In this document: in pieces, positions 18,657-26,865 of the stretch
Position numbering within the stretch: position 1 is the stretch's first letter
Layout: the number at the start of each line of letters is the position of its first letter
DNA from: Candidatus Methanocrinis natronophilus
GTDB lineage: Archaea > Halobacteriota > Methanosarcinia > Methanotrichales > Methanotrichaceae
Length of the DNA stretch: 64,000 bases
Direction: 5' to 3'
Assembly (NCBI GenBank): GCA_029167045.1
Contig: JARFPK010000001.1
Location: 1 to 64,000 of the forward strand
Translations under genes and position numbers: made by a program
The notes under the pieces: model-generated
Told to the model about the DNA's origin: nothing
What the model saw: the letters and a program-made list of their open reading frames with translations, nothing else
The model's database searches: none

Positions 18657-20021
18657 ATGACGGGCAGGCCCGGTGATCCCGGGTCGGTTCGGAGTTGGGT
18701 GGTAATGCGACGTCTTCTGGGGTTGTTGATCGTTGGGGGCTGCATCATCCTGGCCCTATCGGTGTGTGGCGGGTCCGCAGACCAGGCCGACACGACGGTG
18801 GATCTATCGTCGATCAGAGTATCGGAGAAGATCTCCGCATCTCGCGAAGTCCAGAACATATCGAGTTCCTCTTTCGGCGGAAGGTTTACGAAGATGACGG
18901 TCATCAGAAATCCAGCCACAGGAATGGCGATGAAGGAGTCTTACATCTACGGAGATTCCCTCAGACTGGCGAGGAAGAGCTACATCGGGGAGGAGTACTC
19001 GTCCATCGAACGCCTCGATAAGACGACGGTCGCCCGGGGTCTCGGCGCCATGGAGACGGAGGCCGACTTCTCGGGGACGGCCAGGTACAGGGTCGTCTCA
19101 AAGGGCGATACCGATATGGTCGAGATCGATATGGACGAGCAGTATTCGGGGGAGTACGCCCTCCAGCGGAACGTCCGGCTCCAGAGAGCCAGCCAGTATT
19201 CTATCCCCCATATATCGGTGAAGAAGGAGGGGACCCTGAGGTATGAGAGGGATAAGACCCTCGCCGACTACGCCATCACCATAGAAAACGACGGCGTCAG
19301 GACCCTGGAGCCGGTCCTGGTGAGGGACCTCTTCCCGCCGGGGGCGGCCTTCGTCAGCTCCGATCAGCGGCCGACCTTCACCACCGACGGGGCAGAATGG
19401 TCCTTCACCCACATATCCCCAGGGGACGTCTTGACCGTCAATCTCGTCCTTGACGTCTCCGGCTTCCGAGGCGCCGATCTCGTCAACCGGGTCGAGGCCT
19501 GCGGCGGTTACGGCGAAGATCTGGCCTGTGCCGCCAACTACTCCACCATCGAGATCAACTGGCTCTCCTGGGGCGCCGCCGAAGGTATATCCATCAGAAA
19601 TGAGGCAGACGTGGCCGGGCCCGTCCCAAACCGGGTCAGGTACACCCTGAAGGTTGAGAACCTGGGAGATGAGACTCTGGTGGCGACGGCGACCGACCGG
19701 CTCCCATCGGGGATGAGGCTCATAGCCTCGTCCCCGACCTTCGCAGCCTACGAGGGCGGAGTCGTAAGATGGAACCTCGTCGATATCGGCCCTGGTGAGA
19801 CGAAGACGATCGTCTACGAGGTCGAAGCGCTCTGGTCCGGGAGTTTTATGAACCTGGTGGAGGTGGAGGCGAGTTCCATCGGCGGCCCTCCCCTCCGGCC
19901 GGTGACGGCTAGGTCGGTGGTGGATTTGGAGAAGTTCGATGGAGAGCTGCCCCGGCCGGGTTGGCAGCCCCCCTCATGGGGGTTGGGCGAGGCGGAGAGG
20001 GCCGCTTTATCGATCTTCTGA
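18657..20021 (+). CDS. Secreted protein: family-specific N-domain plus two DUF11 modules
   Basis: 454 residues. The ATG at 18657 has GGTGAT upstream; an in-frame ATG at 18705 begins the signal peptide directly (R-R-L-L-G-L-L-I-V-G-G). The first ~170 mature residues contain T-E-A-D-F-S-G-T-A-R-Y and D-M-D-E-Q-Y-S-G-E-Y-A-L-Q-R, shared with the proteins at 21785 and 11660. Two DUF11-type modules follow (D-Y-A-I-T-I-E-N-D-G..., Y-T-L-K-V-E-N-L-G...). The C-terminus has no visible membrane anchor. A surface or sheath role is inferred. Confidence 0.85.
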   Translation: MTGRPGDPGSVRSWVVMRRLLGLLIVGGCIILALSVCGGSADQADTTVDLSSIRVSEKISASREVQNISSSSFGGRFTKMTVIRNPATGMAMKESYIYGDSLRLARKSYIGEEYSSIERLDKTTVARGLGAMETEADFSGTARYRVVSKGDTDMVEIDMDEQYSGEYALQRNVRLQRASQYSIPHISVKKEGTLRYERDKTLADYAITIENDGVRTLEPVLVRDLFPPGAAFVSSDQRPTFTTDGAEWSFTHISPGDVLTVNLVLDVSGFRGADLVNRVEACGGYGEDLACAANYSTIEINWLSWGAAEGISIRNEADVAGPVPNRVRYTLKVENLGDETLVATATDRLPSGMRLIASSPTFAAYEGGVVRWNLVDIGPGETKTIVYEVEALWSGSFMNLVEVEASSIGGPPLRPVTARSVVDLEKFDGELPRPGWQPPSWGLGEAERAALSIF

Positions 20022-20136
20022 CCGACCCCGGCGGGGTGATTATAGAACCCCATGAGACCTGATGGCAGATGGGAACTGACCGCCTGGGGGAACTGGCAGC
20101 CCATGGGACCTGAAGGGGCGATGGAGGCGGAGCGGT

Positions 20137-20592
20137 ATGTTCAGAGAGGAGATAAGTGACGAGATCGAGGTCCTGGCCGGGGCTGGGGCGGTCTGGAGGG
20201 TTCTCACCGACTTTGAGGGCTATAGCGAGTGGAACACCTTCATTAGGCCGGTGGTGGGGGCTGCGGAGGTGGGGGCGAGGCTCCGGGTCCAGGTCAGGCC
20301 TCCGGGGGGGAGGGCGATGGCCTTCAGGCCGAGGTTGACGGCGGTCGTCCCGCAGAGAGAGCTCCGGTGGAAGGGGTGGCTCTGGGCCCCAGGACTCCTG
20401 GACGGAGAGCACGTCTTCGAGATCGAGCCCCTGGGGCCGGATAAGGTCAGGTTCGTCCAGAGAGAGATATTTCGAGGCCTCCTCGTCCCCTTAGTTTCGA
20501 AGAAGACCCTGGATCAGATCGTCGCCGGATTTGGAGATATGAACAGAGCCCTGAAGGAGAGGGTCGAGGAGAGCCGCTCGATCGGTCCATGA
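20137..20592 (+). CDS. SRPBCC (START-like) domain protein
   Basis: 151 residues; the whole protein is one SRPBCC helix-grip domain: E-I-E-V-L-A-G-A-G-A-V-W-R-V-L-T-D-F-E-G-Y near the start and W-N-T-F-I typical of polyketide-cyclase/CoxG-like members, and a C-terminal helix. It would bind a hydrophobic ligand in the cytoplasm. Ligand unknown. It follows the DUF11 gene by 115 bp on the same strand. Confidence 0.85.
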   Translation: MFREEISDEIEVLAGAGAVWRVLTDFEGYSEWNTFIRPVVGAAEVGARLRVQVRPPGGRAMAFRPRLTAVVPQRELRWKGWLWAPGLLDGEHVFEIEPLGPDKVRFVQREIFRGLLVPLVSKKTLDQIVAGFGDMNRALKERVEESRSIGP

Positions 20593-20760
20593 GGAGGGTG
20601 GGCGGGGTTTATACGATGGAATATCCCTCTGATCCCTCCGGTCATAGGCTGGGATCGACGATTATATCCTCAGAGAGGTCCCCCGGTACCAAGTTGATAT
20701 ACCAAGCCGGAGGATTTATATCTCATCACTCCCTTAAAGATGGCGAGTTTGGTGTATCGA

Positions 20761-20919
20761 ATGGTCGATGATTACCAACCCATCTATTACATCCCCGGTC
20801 GAGGGGGGGAGTTTCCCCTCCCTGGGGAGAGGACCGCCTACGTATGCCGTCACTGTGGGGCGGAGCCCTTTATGGACGGTCCCCATCACTCGGATAGCTG
20901 CCCAAGATACAGCCGCTGA
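20761..20919 (+). CDS. Small putative zinc-binding protein (52 aa)
   Basis: A short frame whose second half reads Y-V-C-R-H-C-G-A-E-P-F and then P-H-H-S-D-S-C-P-R-Y: C-x2-C plus His-His and a further Cys, a plausible zinc knuckle. The ATG at 20761 has GGTG seven bases upstream. An in-frame ATG at 20740 would give 59 residues and sits about 25 nt after a TATA box (GGATTTATATC, about 20712-20722), so a leaderless start there is equally possible. Function unknown. Confidence 0.6.
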   Translation: MVDDYQPIYYIPGRGGEFPLPGERTAYVCRHCGAEPFMDGPHHSDSCPRYSR

Positions 20920-20989
20920 GGTTTCCAGAATCAAGAAATTGATAAAATGCCCCATATAAAAATATGTTGCGGCCCTCACCGCCCCTCCT

Positions 20990-21601
20990 TCACATGAAGG
21001 TTACCTTTCCCTTGCCGGCCCTCTGGTGCCTCCTTTCAGGGTCGTCGGAGTAAGAGATCCCCCATATTATGTTGACCGTCTCCCCCGATCGCAAAGCCCT
21101 GTCGAACTCGTCTCCGGTCTCCATCTTCCTCTTGAACTCTATCACCGTGAAACCGTCCTTCTCTGATCCTCCATACTCCAGGAGGTCGTCTGTCCCCCCC
21201 AGGTCGGTGTCAGGGGGGTGAGGTCCGTAGTTGCCGGTGGAGTAAGCGTCCCTGGCGTAAACCTCTCCCTCATCATCTACATACCCTATTACTATGTCGG
21301 CGTCCCTCATCCAGACCGAGGGGTCAAAGCCGATGGAGACCCATCCTCCGGTCTCTCCCTTGATCGCCATGTAGAGGGTCTCTGCATCGTTCTTCCAGAA
21401 GACCTCAAAGATCCCTCCCGATAGGGAGATCTTCCGGGCGTACTCCCCCTCGGAGATGACGCCGTCCGGGGCCCATTCGGCGGTGACGGCCATCTCGACC
21501 GCCTCCCTCGATGGACCGGCCCCATCTTCTCTCGGCCCCGTGCATCCCGACGATAAGACCGCCAGGACTACCAAGGACAGGAGAACAAACTTCGAAGCCA
21601 T
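20990..21601 (-). CDS. DOMON-domain lipoprotein
   Basis: 203 residues starting M-A-S-K-F-V-L-L-S-L-V-V. The lipobox L-S-S-G-C gives a lipid-anchored, extracytoplasmic protein. The mature part is a DOMON domain: E-V-F-W-K-N-D-A-E-T-L-Y-M-A-I-K, G-W-V-S-I-G-F-D-P, A-D-I-V-I-G-Y-V and I-W-G-I-S-Y-S. DOMON domains bind heme or sugars. Ligand cannot be told. An upstream in-frame extension to 21694 lacks a leader and is rejected. Confidence 0.85.
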   Translation of the reverse strand: MASKFVLLSLVVLAVLSSGCTGPREDGAGPSREAVEMAVTAEWAPDGVISEGEYARKISLSGGIFEVFWKNDAETLYMAIKGETGGWVSIGFDPSVWMRDADIVIGYVDDEGEVYARDAYSTGNYGPHPPDTDLGGTDDLLEYGGSEKDGFTVIEFKRKMETGDEFDRALRSGETVNIIWGISYSDDPERRHQRAGKGKVTFM

Positions 21602-21784
21602 GGTATAGTAACGGCGCTCAAAGATAAAAAATGTTGGGATGGGATAGGAGCTTGTTATTAAGGAGCCAAACCCGTCCAAGGAGATATCCTCCACCAGGTT
21701 TGCGTCCCTTATCCGGGGGAGCAGGTGTAATAGACCGGCGAATCTCTCAACTCCTATATCCAGGTGCCCTCTCCGGAGCGCCGA

Positions 21785-22477
21785 TCAGGGTAGGAGCCCT
21801 TTGAATGGCCCGGAGTCGGGGCTCTCGCTGAACCGGAGGGTCCTTTGGACCTCGAAGACTCCGGAGAAGGTCTGGTGCTCCTTCATATCCTTGTAGAAGA
21901 TCTTGTGCCACCGGTAGTCGCTCTCCCAGGTCCCGGTGAAGCTCGTCGATACATCCATCCCCACCAGATGGGAGGTGCCGACGGCCCTCGCCACAGAGGT
22001 ATCCGCCGGATCCTTCGACGGGGAGGGCGGGGCCGACGAGGCGAAGTAAGTCGTCTGGACCCTCTCCATATCCGTCACCTCGAACCGCTCCTCGACCTTT
22101 GCGCCGATGCCGCCGTAGAAGGCTCTGGAGTGGATGCTCTTGGTCCCCACCATGGGGGTCTCTCCGGAGTAGCTGATCTTTAGGTCTTCGACGAGGTTCA
22201 AAGGGACGGGTCCCCCGTCGAGGCTTCCCCGGAGGGCGGTGGAGCTCGTCGATACGGCGGCCCTAGAGTCCATCTCGAGGCGGCCGTCTCCGTAGATGAA
22301 GCTGGAGTACTCAAGGCCGATCCTCCTATCCACCACCGAGGAGCCGACCTCAAAGTAGCCGGTGCCCGACGCCCTGACCCGATTGTAGAAATTCTCGCCC
22401 TGGGCCTCCTCGGATATGGCCGGAGTCCCGGCCGCCCCCCCCATCGCAAAGACGGCGATGAAGAGGATAGCGATCAA
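21785..22477 (-). CDS. Secreted protein of the local three-member family (probable TTG start)
   Basis: About 230 residues. A signal-like segment (I-A-I-L-F-I-A-V-F-A-M-G-G-A) begins just after a TTG at 22477, which has GGGGG about five bases upstream. No ATG or GTG fits: the frame upstream runs through a shadow region to 22822. The mature part has S-F-T-G-T-W-E-S-D-Y and D-M-K-E-H-Q-T-F-S-G-V-F-E-V-Q-R, clearly related to the protein at 18657. The lack of basic residues before the helix is odd; a mis-called base near the start is possible. Confidence 0.7.
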   Translation of the reverse strand: MIAILFIAVFAMGGAAGTPAISEEAQGENFYNRVRASGTGYFEVGSSVVDRRIGLEYSSFIYGDGRLEMDSRAAVSTSSTALRGSLDGGPVPLNLVEDLKISYSGETPMVGTKSIHSRAFYGGIGAKVEERFEVTDMERVQTTYFASSAPPSPSKDPADTSVARAVGTSHLVGMDVSTSFTGTWESDYRWHKIFYKDMKEHQTFSGVFEVQRTLRFSESPDSGPFKGLLP

Positions 22478-22725
22478 CTTGGCCCCCTTCGTCCCTCTCG
22501 CCCCACAGTGCCTTTCGGTAACTGTATCTCGCTTCTTAATAAAAAGTCTGTCGTCCCGGAACAGATCCCCCCAGATGACCGGATACTCCAAGGTTTGAAA
22601 TAAGGAGAGTCTCGATATACAACGGAAGGACCGGCATACCTTGGGAAATTCAACGGAAGTGCCGGTACGTCTTGGTAGAGAGCGGTTAATATCAGGCTGG
22701 ATGCGGCCTTTTGAGAGGTGGGGGG

Positions 22726-23841
22726 GTGAAGATCGAGGTCTGGACCTGGGGAACGGGGGGGCCCTTCGGGAGGGAGCTGGGGACAATCCCTGAGAGGAGA
22801 CGCCGGGGACATACGGCGACATCGATAGTGATATCCGATGGGAGGGCTGGAGGGGCTACGGCCCACTATATGATCGACGCCGGGGCGCCCGCCGTCGAGA
22901 CGATGATCGAGAAGGGGATCTCCTCCCCCCAGATCCTCTTCATCACCCACCCCCACTTCGACCACATCTCCGACCTCGACCGCCTCGCCAACAGCAGGAT
23001 GAGGGGGCTGATGCTCCGGGGAGGGGTCCGGGATATCGAAGAGGCGAAGGAGATATTTGGGCCACTGGTGGTGGTGGGGGCCGATGAATGCATAAACCAC
23101 CCCTCCGACGGGGTCAGGGCAAGGTTCGGCTACCTGGAGGGGCTCGTCTCCTGGAGGTCGATATCGGCGTATGATACATGGCATTCGGTCCATCAGAACT
23201 ATGCCGGCGGACGCGAGACCGGCTACGTCGAGATATATCGGAAGGGCCAAGAGAGATCCGGCTCCAACGCCGAAATGACCGCGAATATGATCGGAGAGGA
23301 GGAGAGAGCCACCCCGTCGACGGGGTCAGAGAGCGCCATCAGAACCGGAAGACGCCTACCCCTGGAGTTCAAGCTCCTTCCGGTCCGGCATTCAAAACAC
23401 GCTCCTGGCTCGTCCATCTTCGTATTCAGGTTCAGGAGGAGCGGAGGCGGCCAGGGGGTCCCGGAAGACGGAGGCGGCCGCCTGGGACCCAGGAACGTCG
23501 TCATCTCCGGGGACTTCAAATCGATGGAGGGCTGGGTCGCCGACAGCCCCGACCTCATCGACCCGGCCTGCCTCGTCCTCGACTCCAACACCATAAGGGC
23601 CTCCGGTAAGTATCACGCCAGCTTCGAGGAGAACAGGTCTCTCATCGACCGGTGGACCACGGGGGGCGAGGAGGTCCTCGTCCTATTGAACCACATCTCG
23701 GGCTTCGGCGACTACCTTGAGGGGTTCTACGATGGCGTCCCCGACGACAGGGACTGGCAGGAAGCCGTCGACGGATACGCCCCAAAGCCGGGGGTCGCCA
23801 TCAAAATAGCCGAGGACGGGAGTTGCCATAGGATAATATGA
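22726..23841 (+). CDS. MBL-fold metallo-hydrolase, long form
   Basis: 371 residues from a GTG with AGGTGG just upstream (a TTG at 22711 is an alternative). Zinc motif F-I-T-H-P-H-F-D-H-I-S-D near residue 75, V-R-H-S-K-H-A-P-G near 215, V-V-I-S-G-D-F-K near 255 and V-L-L-N-H-I-S-G-F near 320. Resembles RNase Z/ElaC-like members of the superfamily but carries insertions (A-N-M-I-G-E-E-E-R). Substrate unknown. It lies among secreted-protein genes but has no leader. Confidence 0.85.
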   Translation: MKIEVWTWGTGGPFGRELGTIPERRRRGHTATSIVISDGRAGGATAHYMIDAGAPAVETMIEKGISSPQILFITHPHFDHISDLDRLANSRMRGLMLRGGVRDIEEAKEIFGPLVVVGADECINHPSDGVRARFGYLEGLVSWRSISAYDTWHSVHQNYAGGRETGYVEIYRKGQERSGSNAEMTANMIGEEERATPSTGSESAIRTGRRLPLEFKLLPVRHSKHAPGSSIFVFRFRRSGGGQGVPEDGGGRLGPRNVVISGDFKSMEGWVADSPDLIDPACLVLDSNTIRASGKYHASFEENRSLIDRWTTGGEEVLVLLNHISGFGDYLEGFYDGVPDDRDWQEAVDGYAPKPGVAIKIAEDGSCHRII

Positions 23842-23940
23842 CCATCTCCTCCCGAGGTCAGAGAGCACCGGCAGACTATAGAACTCAACAAGAATCATTT
23901 ATTGCTGCTAAATGCCCGCAACAAGGGGAGCGTTATCGAC

Positions 23941-24987
23941 ATGAAAGATGAGATATTTCTGATCCTTCTCGGGGCGCTGCTGGTGGCCCCGGCCCCCTAT
24001 GCAGCCCCGGTGGTCCAGGACCTGGGCCCTTACTCCGTCTCCTTCAACCTCATCCTACAATCCGGCTGGACCGTCCAGGTCAAGGAGCCGGTCGAGGGGA
24101 GGACCCCGGAGGGGGTCGGTTACGTCGAGCGAATTATCCGGATAGACTCCGATGAAGGCCTGGCCGAGATCAGGGTGACTGCATATGGGTCCCCCGTCCC
24201 GGCAGGAGATGGGACGACCAGGGCCCTCAGCCGGAAGGTCCCCTGGGGGATCGGGACCGTCGGGGTCGAGACGAAGGAGAGGCTGGTGGACAGGCGTGCC
24301 GGGTCTCATACCACCTTCCAGCAGCCCAGGGGCGGAGAGGTCCACCAGGCGGCATACTGGCTGGATAGATACCTCGCCCCCGGTGAGTATCGGGGACGGA
24401 CGTCCTGCGTCATATCCTCGTCCCTTCCCTGGCAGGCGACGAAAGAGCTCTTCGATACCCTCCACGTGGAAGAGAGGAGGGAGGAGGCCGAGAGGCCCAC
24501 GACGATGGAGACTGTGATCCAAGGATATTACCGGGTCTCCTTCGACCTTGGAGATCTCGATTACACCGTCATCGATGGGGAGGCGGTGGCTGGAGAGGAG
24601 GAGGATGGTCCGGGGGTTATGAGGCGCAAGATCACCATCGATGGCGGAGATAAGGCTGCTTCTATCATGATAACCGGCTACAGCCAGCCGAGGCTGGTGA
24701 ATGCTGAGACCGAAAGGCTCCTCGCTGAGGCGCTCCTCCAGGCCGGGGGATACACCAAGAATAACGGATCGCTGTGGGATATCGGTGGAGTCTCCGGGGT
24801 TCTGGGGGTCGGAGAAGATCCAAACCACCAGATATTGTATGTGGCGATCTTCTGGCCCGACCAGATCCAGAGAGCCGGGGGCGATCTAATCGGGATGACG
24901 AGATGCGAGGTGGTCTCGAGGTACCGGTGGACCGAGACGGAGAGGCTCCTTTCCACCCTACAGGTGGAGAGATCGATGGAGGGATGA
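23941..24987 (+). CDS. Secreted protein with internal two-fold duplication
   Basis: 348 residues from M-K-D-E-I-F-L-I-L-L-G; signal peptide to about residue 20. Two ~150-residue repeats: one begins Y-S-V-S-F-N-L and ends E-L-F-D-T-L-H-V-E, the other begins Y-R-V-S-F-D-L and ends R-L-L-S-T-L-Q-V-E; each has a conserved Cys (T-S-C-V-I-S-S and T-R-C-E-V-V-S). I do not recognise the family. Its stop overlaps a possible start (24984) of the transglutaminase-like gene, so the two are likely co-expressed. Confidence 0.8.
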   Translation: MKDEIFLILLGALLVAPAPYAAPVVQDLGPYSVSFNLILQSGWTVQVKEPVEGRTPEGVGYVERIIRIDSDEGLAEIRVTAYGSPVPAGDGTTRALSRKVPWGIGTVGVETKERLVDRRAGSHTTFQQPRGGEVHQAAYWLDRYLAPGEYRGRTSCVISSSLPWQATKELFDTLHVEERREEAERPTTMETVIQGYYRVSFDLGDLDYTVIDGEAVAGEEEDGPGVMRRKITIDGGDKAASIMITGYSQPRLVNAETERLLAEALLQAGGYTKNNGSLWDIGGVSGVLGVGEDPNHQILYVAIFWPDQIQRAGGDLIGMTRCEVVSRYRWTETERLLSTLQVERSMEG

Positions 24988-25010
24988 ACCGCCCTGGAGG
25001 TTCGAGTTCC

Positions 25011-26624
25011 ATGCCGGATATGGGGCGGCTTCTGTTGTGGGCGCTCCTCCTCGTCCATCTCCTACCGATGGCGTCAGGTGGAGAAGGAGCGAATATTTAC
25101 ATAAAGATCGACGAGTTCGCCCTCGCCGCCCCCGCCGGGGTGGAGGCGACCCCAGGAGACCTCGCCCGCTACCTCTCTATGGCCGGAGATGGCGACGAAG
25201 AGCGGGCCCGGGCGATATACCGGTGGATCACGGCGAAGATCGATTACGACGTCGAAGCTTTTGCGAAGGGCGGCCCCGGGGTCGGCGGCCGGGGTAGAAG
25301 CCCCGAAGAGGTCCTCTCGGAGAGGAGGGGGGTATGCGGCGAGTACAGCGCCCTCTTTGCGAGGCTCTGCCAGCTCTCGGGGCTCGATGCCGAGGTGATC
25401 CCCGGGATCGGGAAAGGGAGCGGCTACACCGTAGGCTCAGATATTCCGGGATCGAGGAACCACGCCTGGAACGCCGTCAAGATCGATGGCGAGTGGAGGC
25501 TCGTCGACACCACCTGGGGTGCCGGATACCTGGACCCCCGGGCCGGGTTCGTCGAGAAGTTCGAGGAGTTCTACTTCCTGGCCCCCCCAGAGGATCTCGT
25601 CTGGACCCACCTCCCCGAGGACCCCAGATGGCAGCTTTTGGAGGAGCCTCTATCGCGGGAGGAGTTCGAAGGCCTCCCTTATCCGAAGGCCGCCTTCTTC
25701 AACAACGATATCCTGATCCTGGAACCGATGGAGGGGACGATCGGATCCGACGGCGAGGTGGCGGTCCTCCTCTCCGCCCCGGAGGAGGTGGGGTTCATCG
25801 CCGACCTCTTCGACGAGAGGGGGAAGAAGCTTTCCGGCCGGTTCGCCCAGGTCCGGCGGTCCGGCGGCGAGGTTCTCGTCCGGGCGGCCTTCCCCGGTCC
25901 AGGAGACTATACCCTCCGGATATATTCAAAGCGGTCCCAGGCGGAGGAGGCGTACGCCTGGACCCTCGACTACCGGATCGCCGCCGGGATGAACGCCCCG
26001 GCGGGGGTCGGCTTTCCCGTCGTCTGGGACGGCTTCTGGGAGATGGGGCTGGAGGCGAAGAGCCACCCAGGAGGTCTGATCGAGGCGGGGGCGGAGGTGG
26101 AGGTCGCCATATCCGCCCCCGAGGAGGTCCTCCTCCTGGCCCGCCTCCTCGACGGCGGGGGGCGGGAGCTTCCCGAAGAGGCGACCTTCGCCCAGAGGGA
26201 GGGGGAGGATTACGTCGTCAGGGCCGCCTTCCAGGCTGCGGGAGAGTACACCCTCCGGATTTACGGGAGGCGGGGCGGCGATCCCGGAGGCGAGTACGCC
26301 CCGGTCCTCGAATACGCCGTCGTCGCCGGGGCCGGGAACGATGGAGCCGTATATCCCAGGTCCCTGGGGGCTTTTGCCGCAGTTGGAGCCAGGCTCATCC
26401 ATCCCCTGGAGGGGAGGCTTCCCGCCGCATCCCAGGAGTTTGACCTCATCGTCCCCGGAGCCGGGGATGTGGCGGTGATCAGCGGTGGGAGGTGGACTGC
26501 CTTGACCAGAGATGGAGAACGTTTCCAGGGCGAGGCGGTCCTCTCCGGTGGAGAGGCCGGGGTGGCCGCGCGGTTTGCGTACGATCCGAACTACAGAGTC
26601 CTTCTCGTCTATGATTTAGAGTGA
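25011..26624 (+). CDS. Secreted transglutaminase-like (kyphoscoliosis-type) protein
   Basis: 537 residues; signal peptide L-L-L-W-A-L-L-L-V-H-L-L-P. The transglutaminase-like catalytic triad is complete: Cys109 in R-R-G-V-C-G-E-Y-S, His151 in S-R-N-H-A-W-N-A and Asp166 in R-L-V-D-T-T-W-G. Two related beta modules follow (A-A-F-P-G-P-G-D-Y-T-L-R-I-Y and A-A-F-Q-A-A-G-E-Y-T-L-R-I-Y). Family members cleave or cross-link proteins; an extracellular role on surface proteins is inference. An ATG at 24984 overlapping the upstream stop is an alternative start; longer upstream frames are shadows. Confidence 0.88.
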   Translation: MPDMGRLLLWALLLVHLLPMASGGEGANIYIKIDEFALAAPAGVEATPGDLARYLSMAGDGDEERARAIYRWITAKIDYDVEAFAKGGPGVGGRGRSPEEVLSERRGVCGEYSALFARLCQLSGLDAEVIPGIGKGSGYTVGSDIPGSRNHAWNAVKIDGEWRLVDTTWGAGYLDPRAGFVEKFEEFYFLAPPEDLVWTHLPEDPRWQLLEEPLSREEFEGLPYPKAAFFNNDILILEPMEGTIGSDGEVAVLLSAPEEVGFIADLFDERGKKLSGRFAQVRRSGGEVLVRAAFPGPGDYTLRIYSKRSQAEEAYAWTLDYRIAAGMNAPAGVGFPVVWDGFWEMGLEAKSHPGGLIEAGAEVEVAISAPEEVLLLARLLDGGGRELPEEATFAQREGEDYVVRAAFQAAGEYTLRIYGRRGGDPGGEYAPVLEYAVVAGAGNDGAVYPRSLGAFAAVGARLIHPLEGRLPAASQEFDLIVPGAGDVAVISGGRWTALTRDGERFQGEAVLSGGEAGVAARFAYDPNYRVLLVYDLE

Positions 26625-26844
26625 GAGTCCTCCAGGCAAACGAACCTCGCCATTTTCGATCCCTAAAAAATCATCTTGCCATCGTTGACGTCAGATTTCG
26701 AGCAGCATATCGACGTCGATATCCGCCGTATCGATGAATCACTTGAAGGCTTGCTCCCCCAAAGTTGTCATGAGATCCTCAGCCACGGATGGAATGGACG
26801 CAGCCTTTGATAGCCGGGCAGGCCTGAAGTATAAATTCCTGCGA

Positions 26845-26865
26845 AGAAAAGATAAAAAAAGGTTT
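26845..26865 (-). terminator. U-rich terminator after fpoN
   Basis: Read on the minus strand, CCTTTTTTTATC (T run 26854-26860) lies immediately after the fpoN stop, followed by a second T-rich stretch. Archaeal terminators are typically such U-runs without a strong hairpin. The rest of the 241-bp gap to the transglutaminase gene shows nothing. Confidence 0.55.

Noticed and set aside
22478-23250. Minus-strand frames upstream of 22477
   Set aside because: They mirror the metallo-hydrolase gene on the plus strand; no leader or domain is visible.
25000-25013. GGTTCGAGTTCC, resembling a tRNA T-loop
   Set aside because: It lies at a coding boundary without acceptor or anticodon stems.
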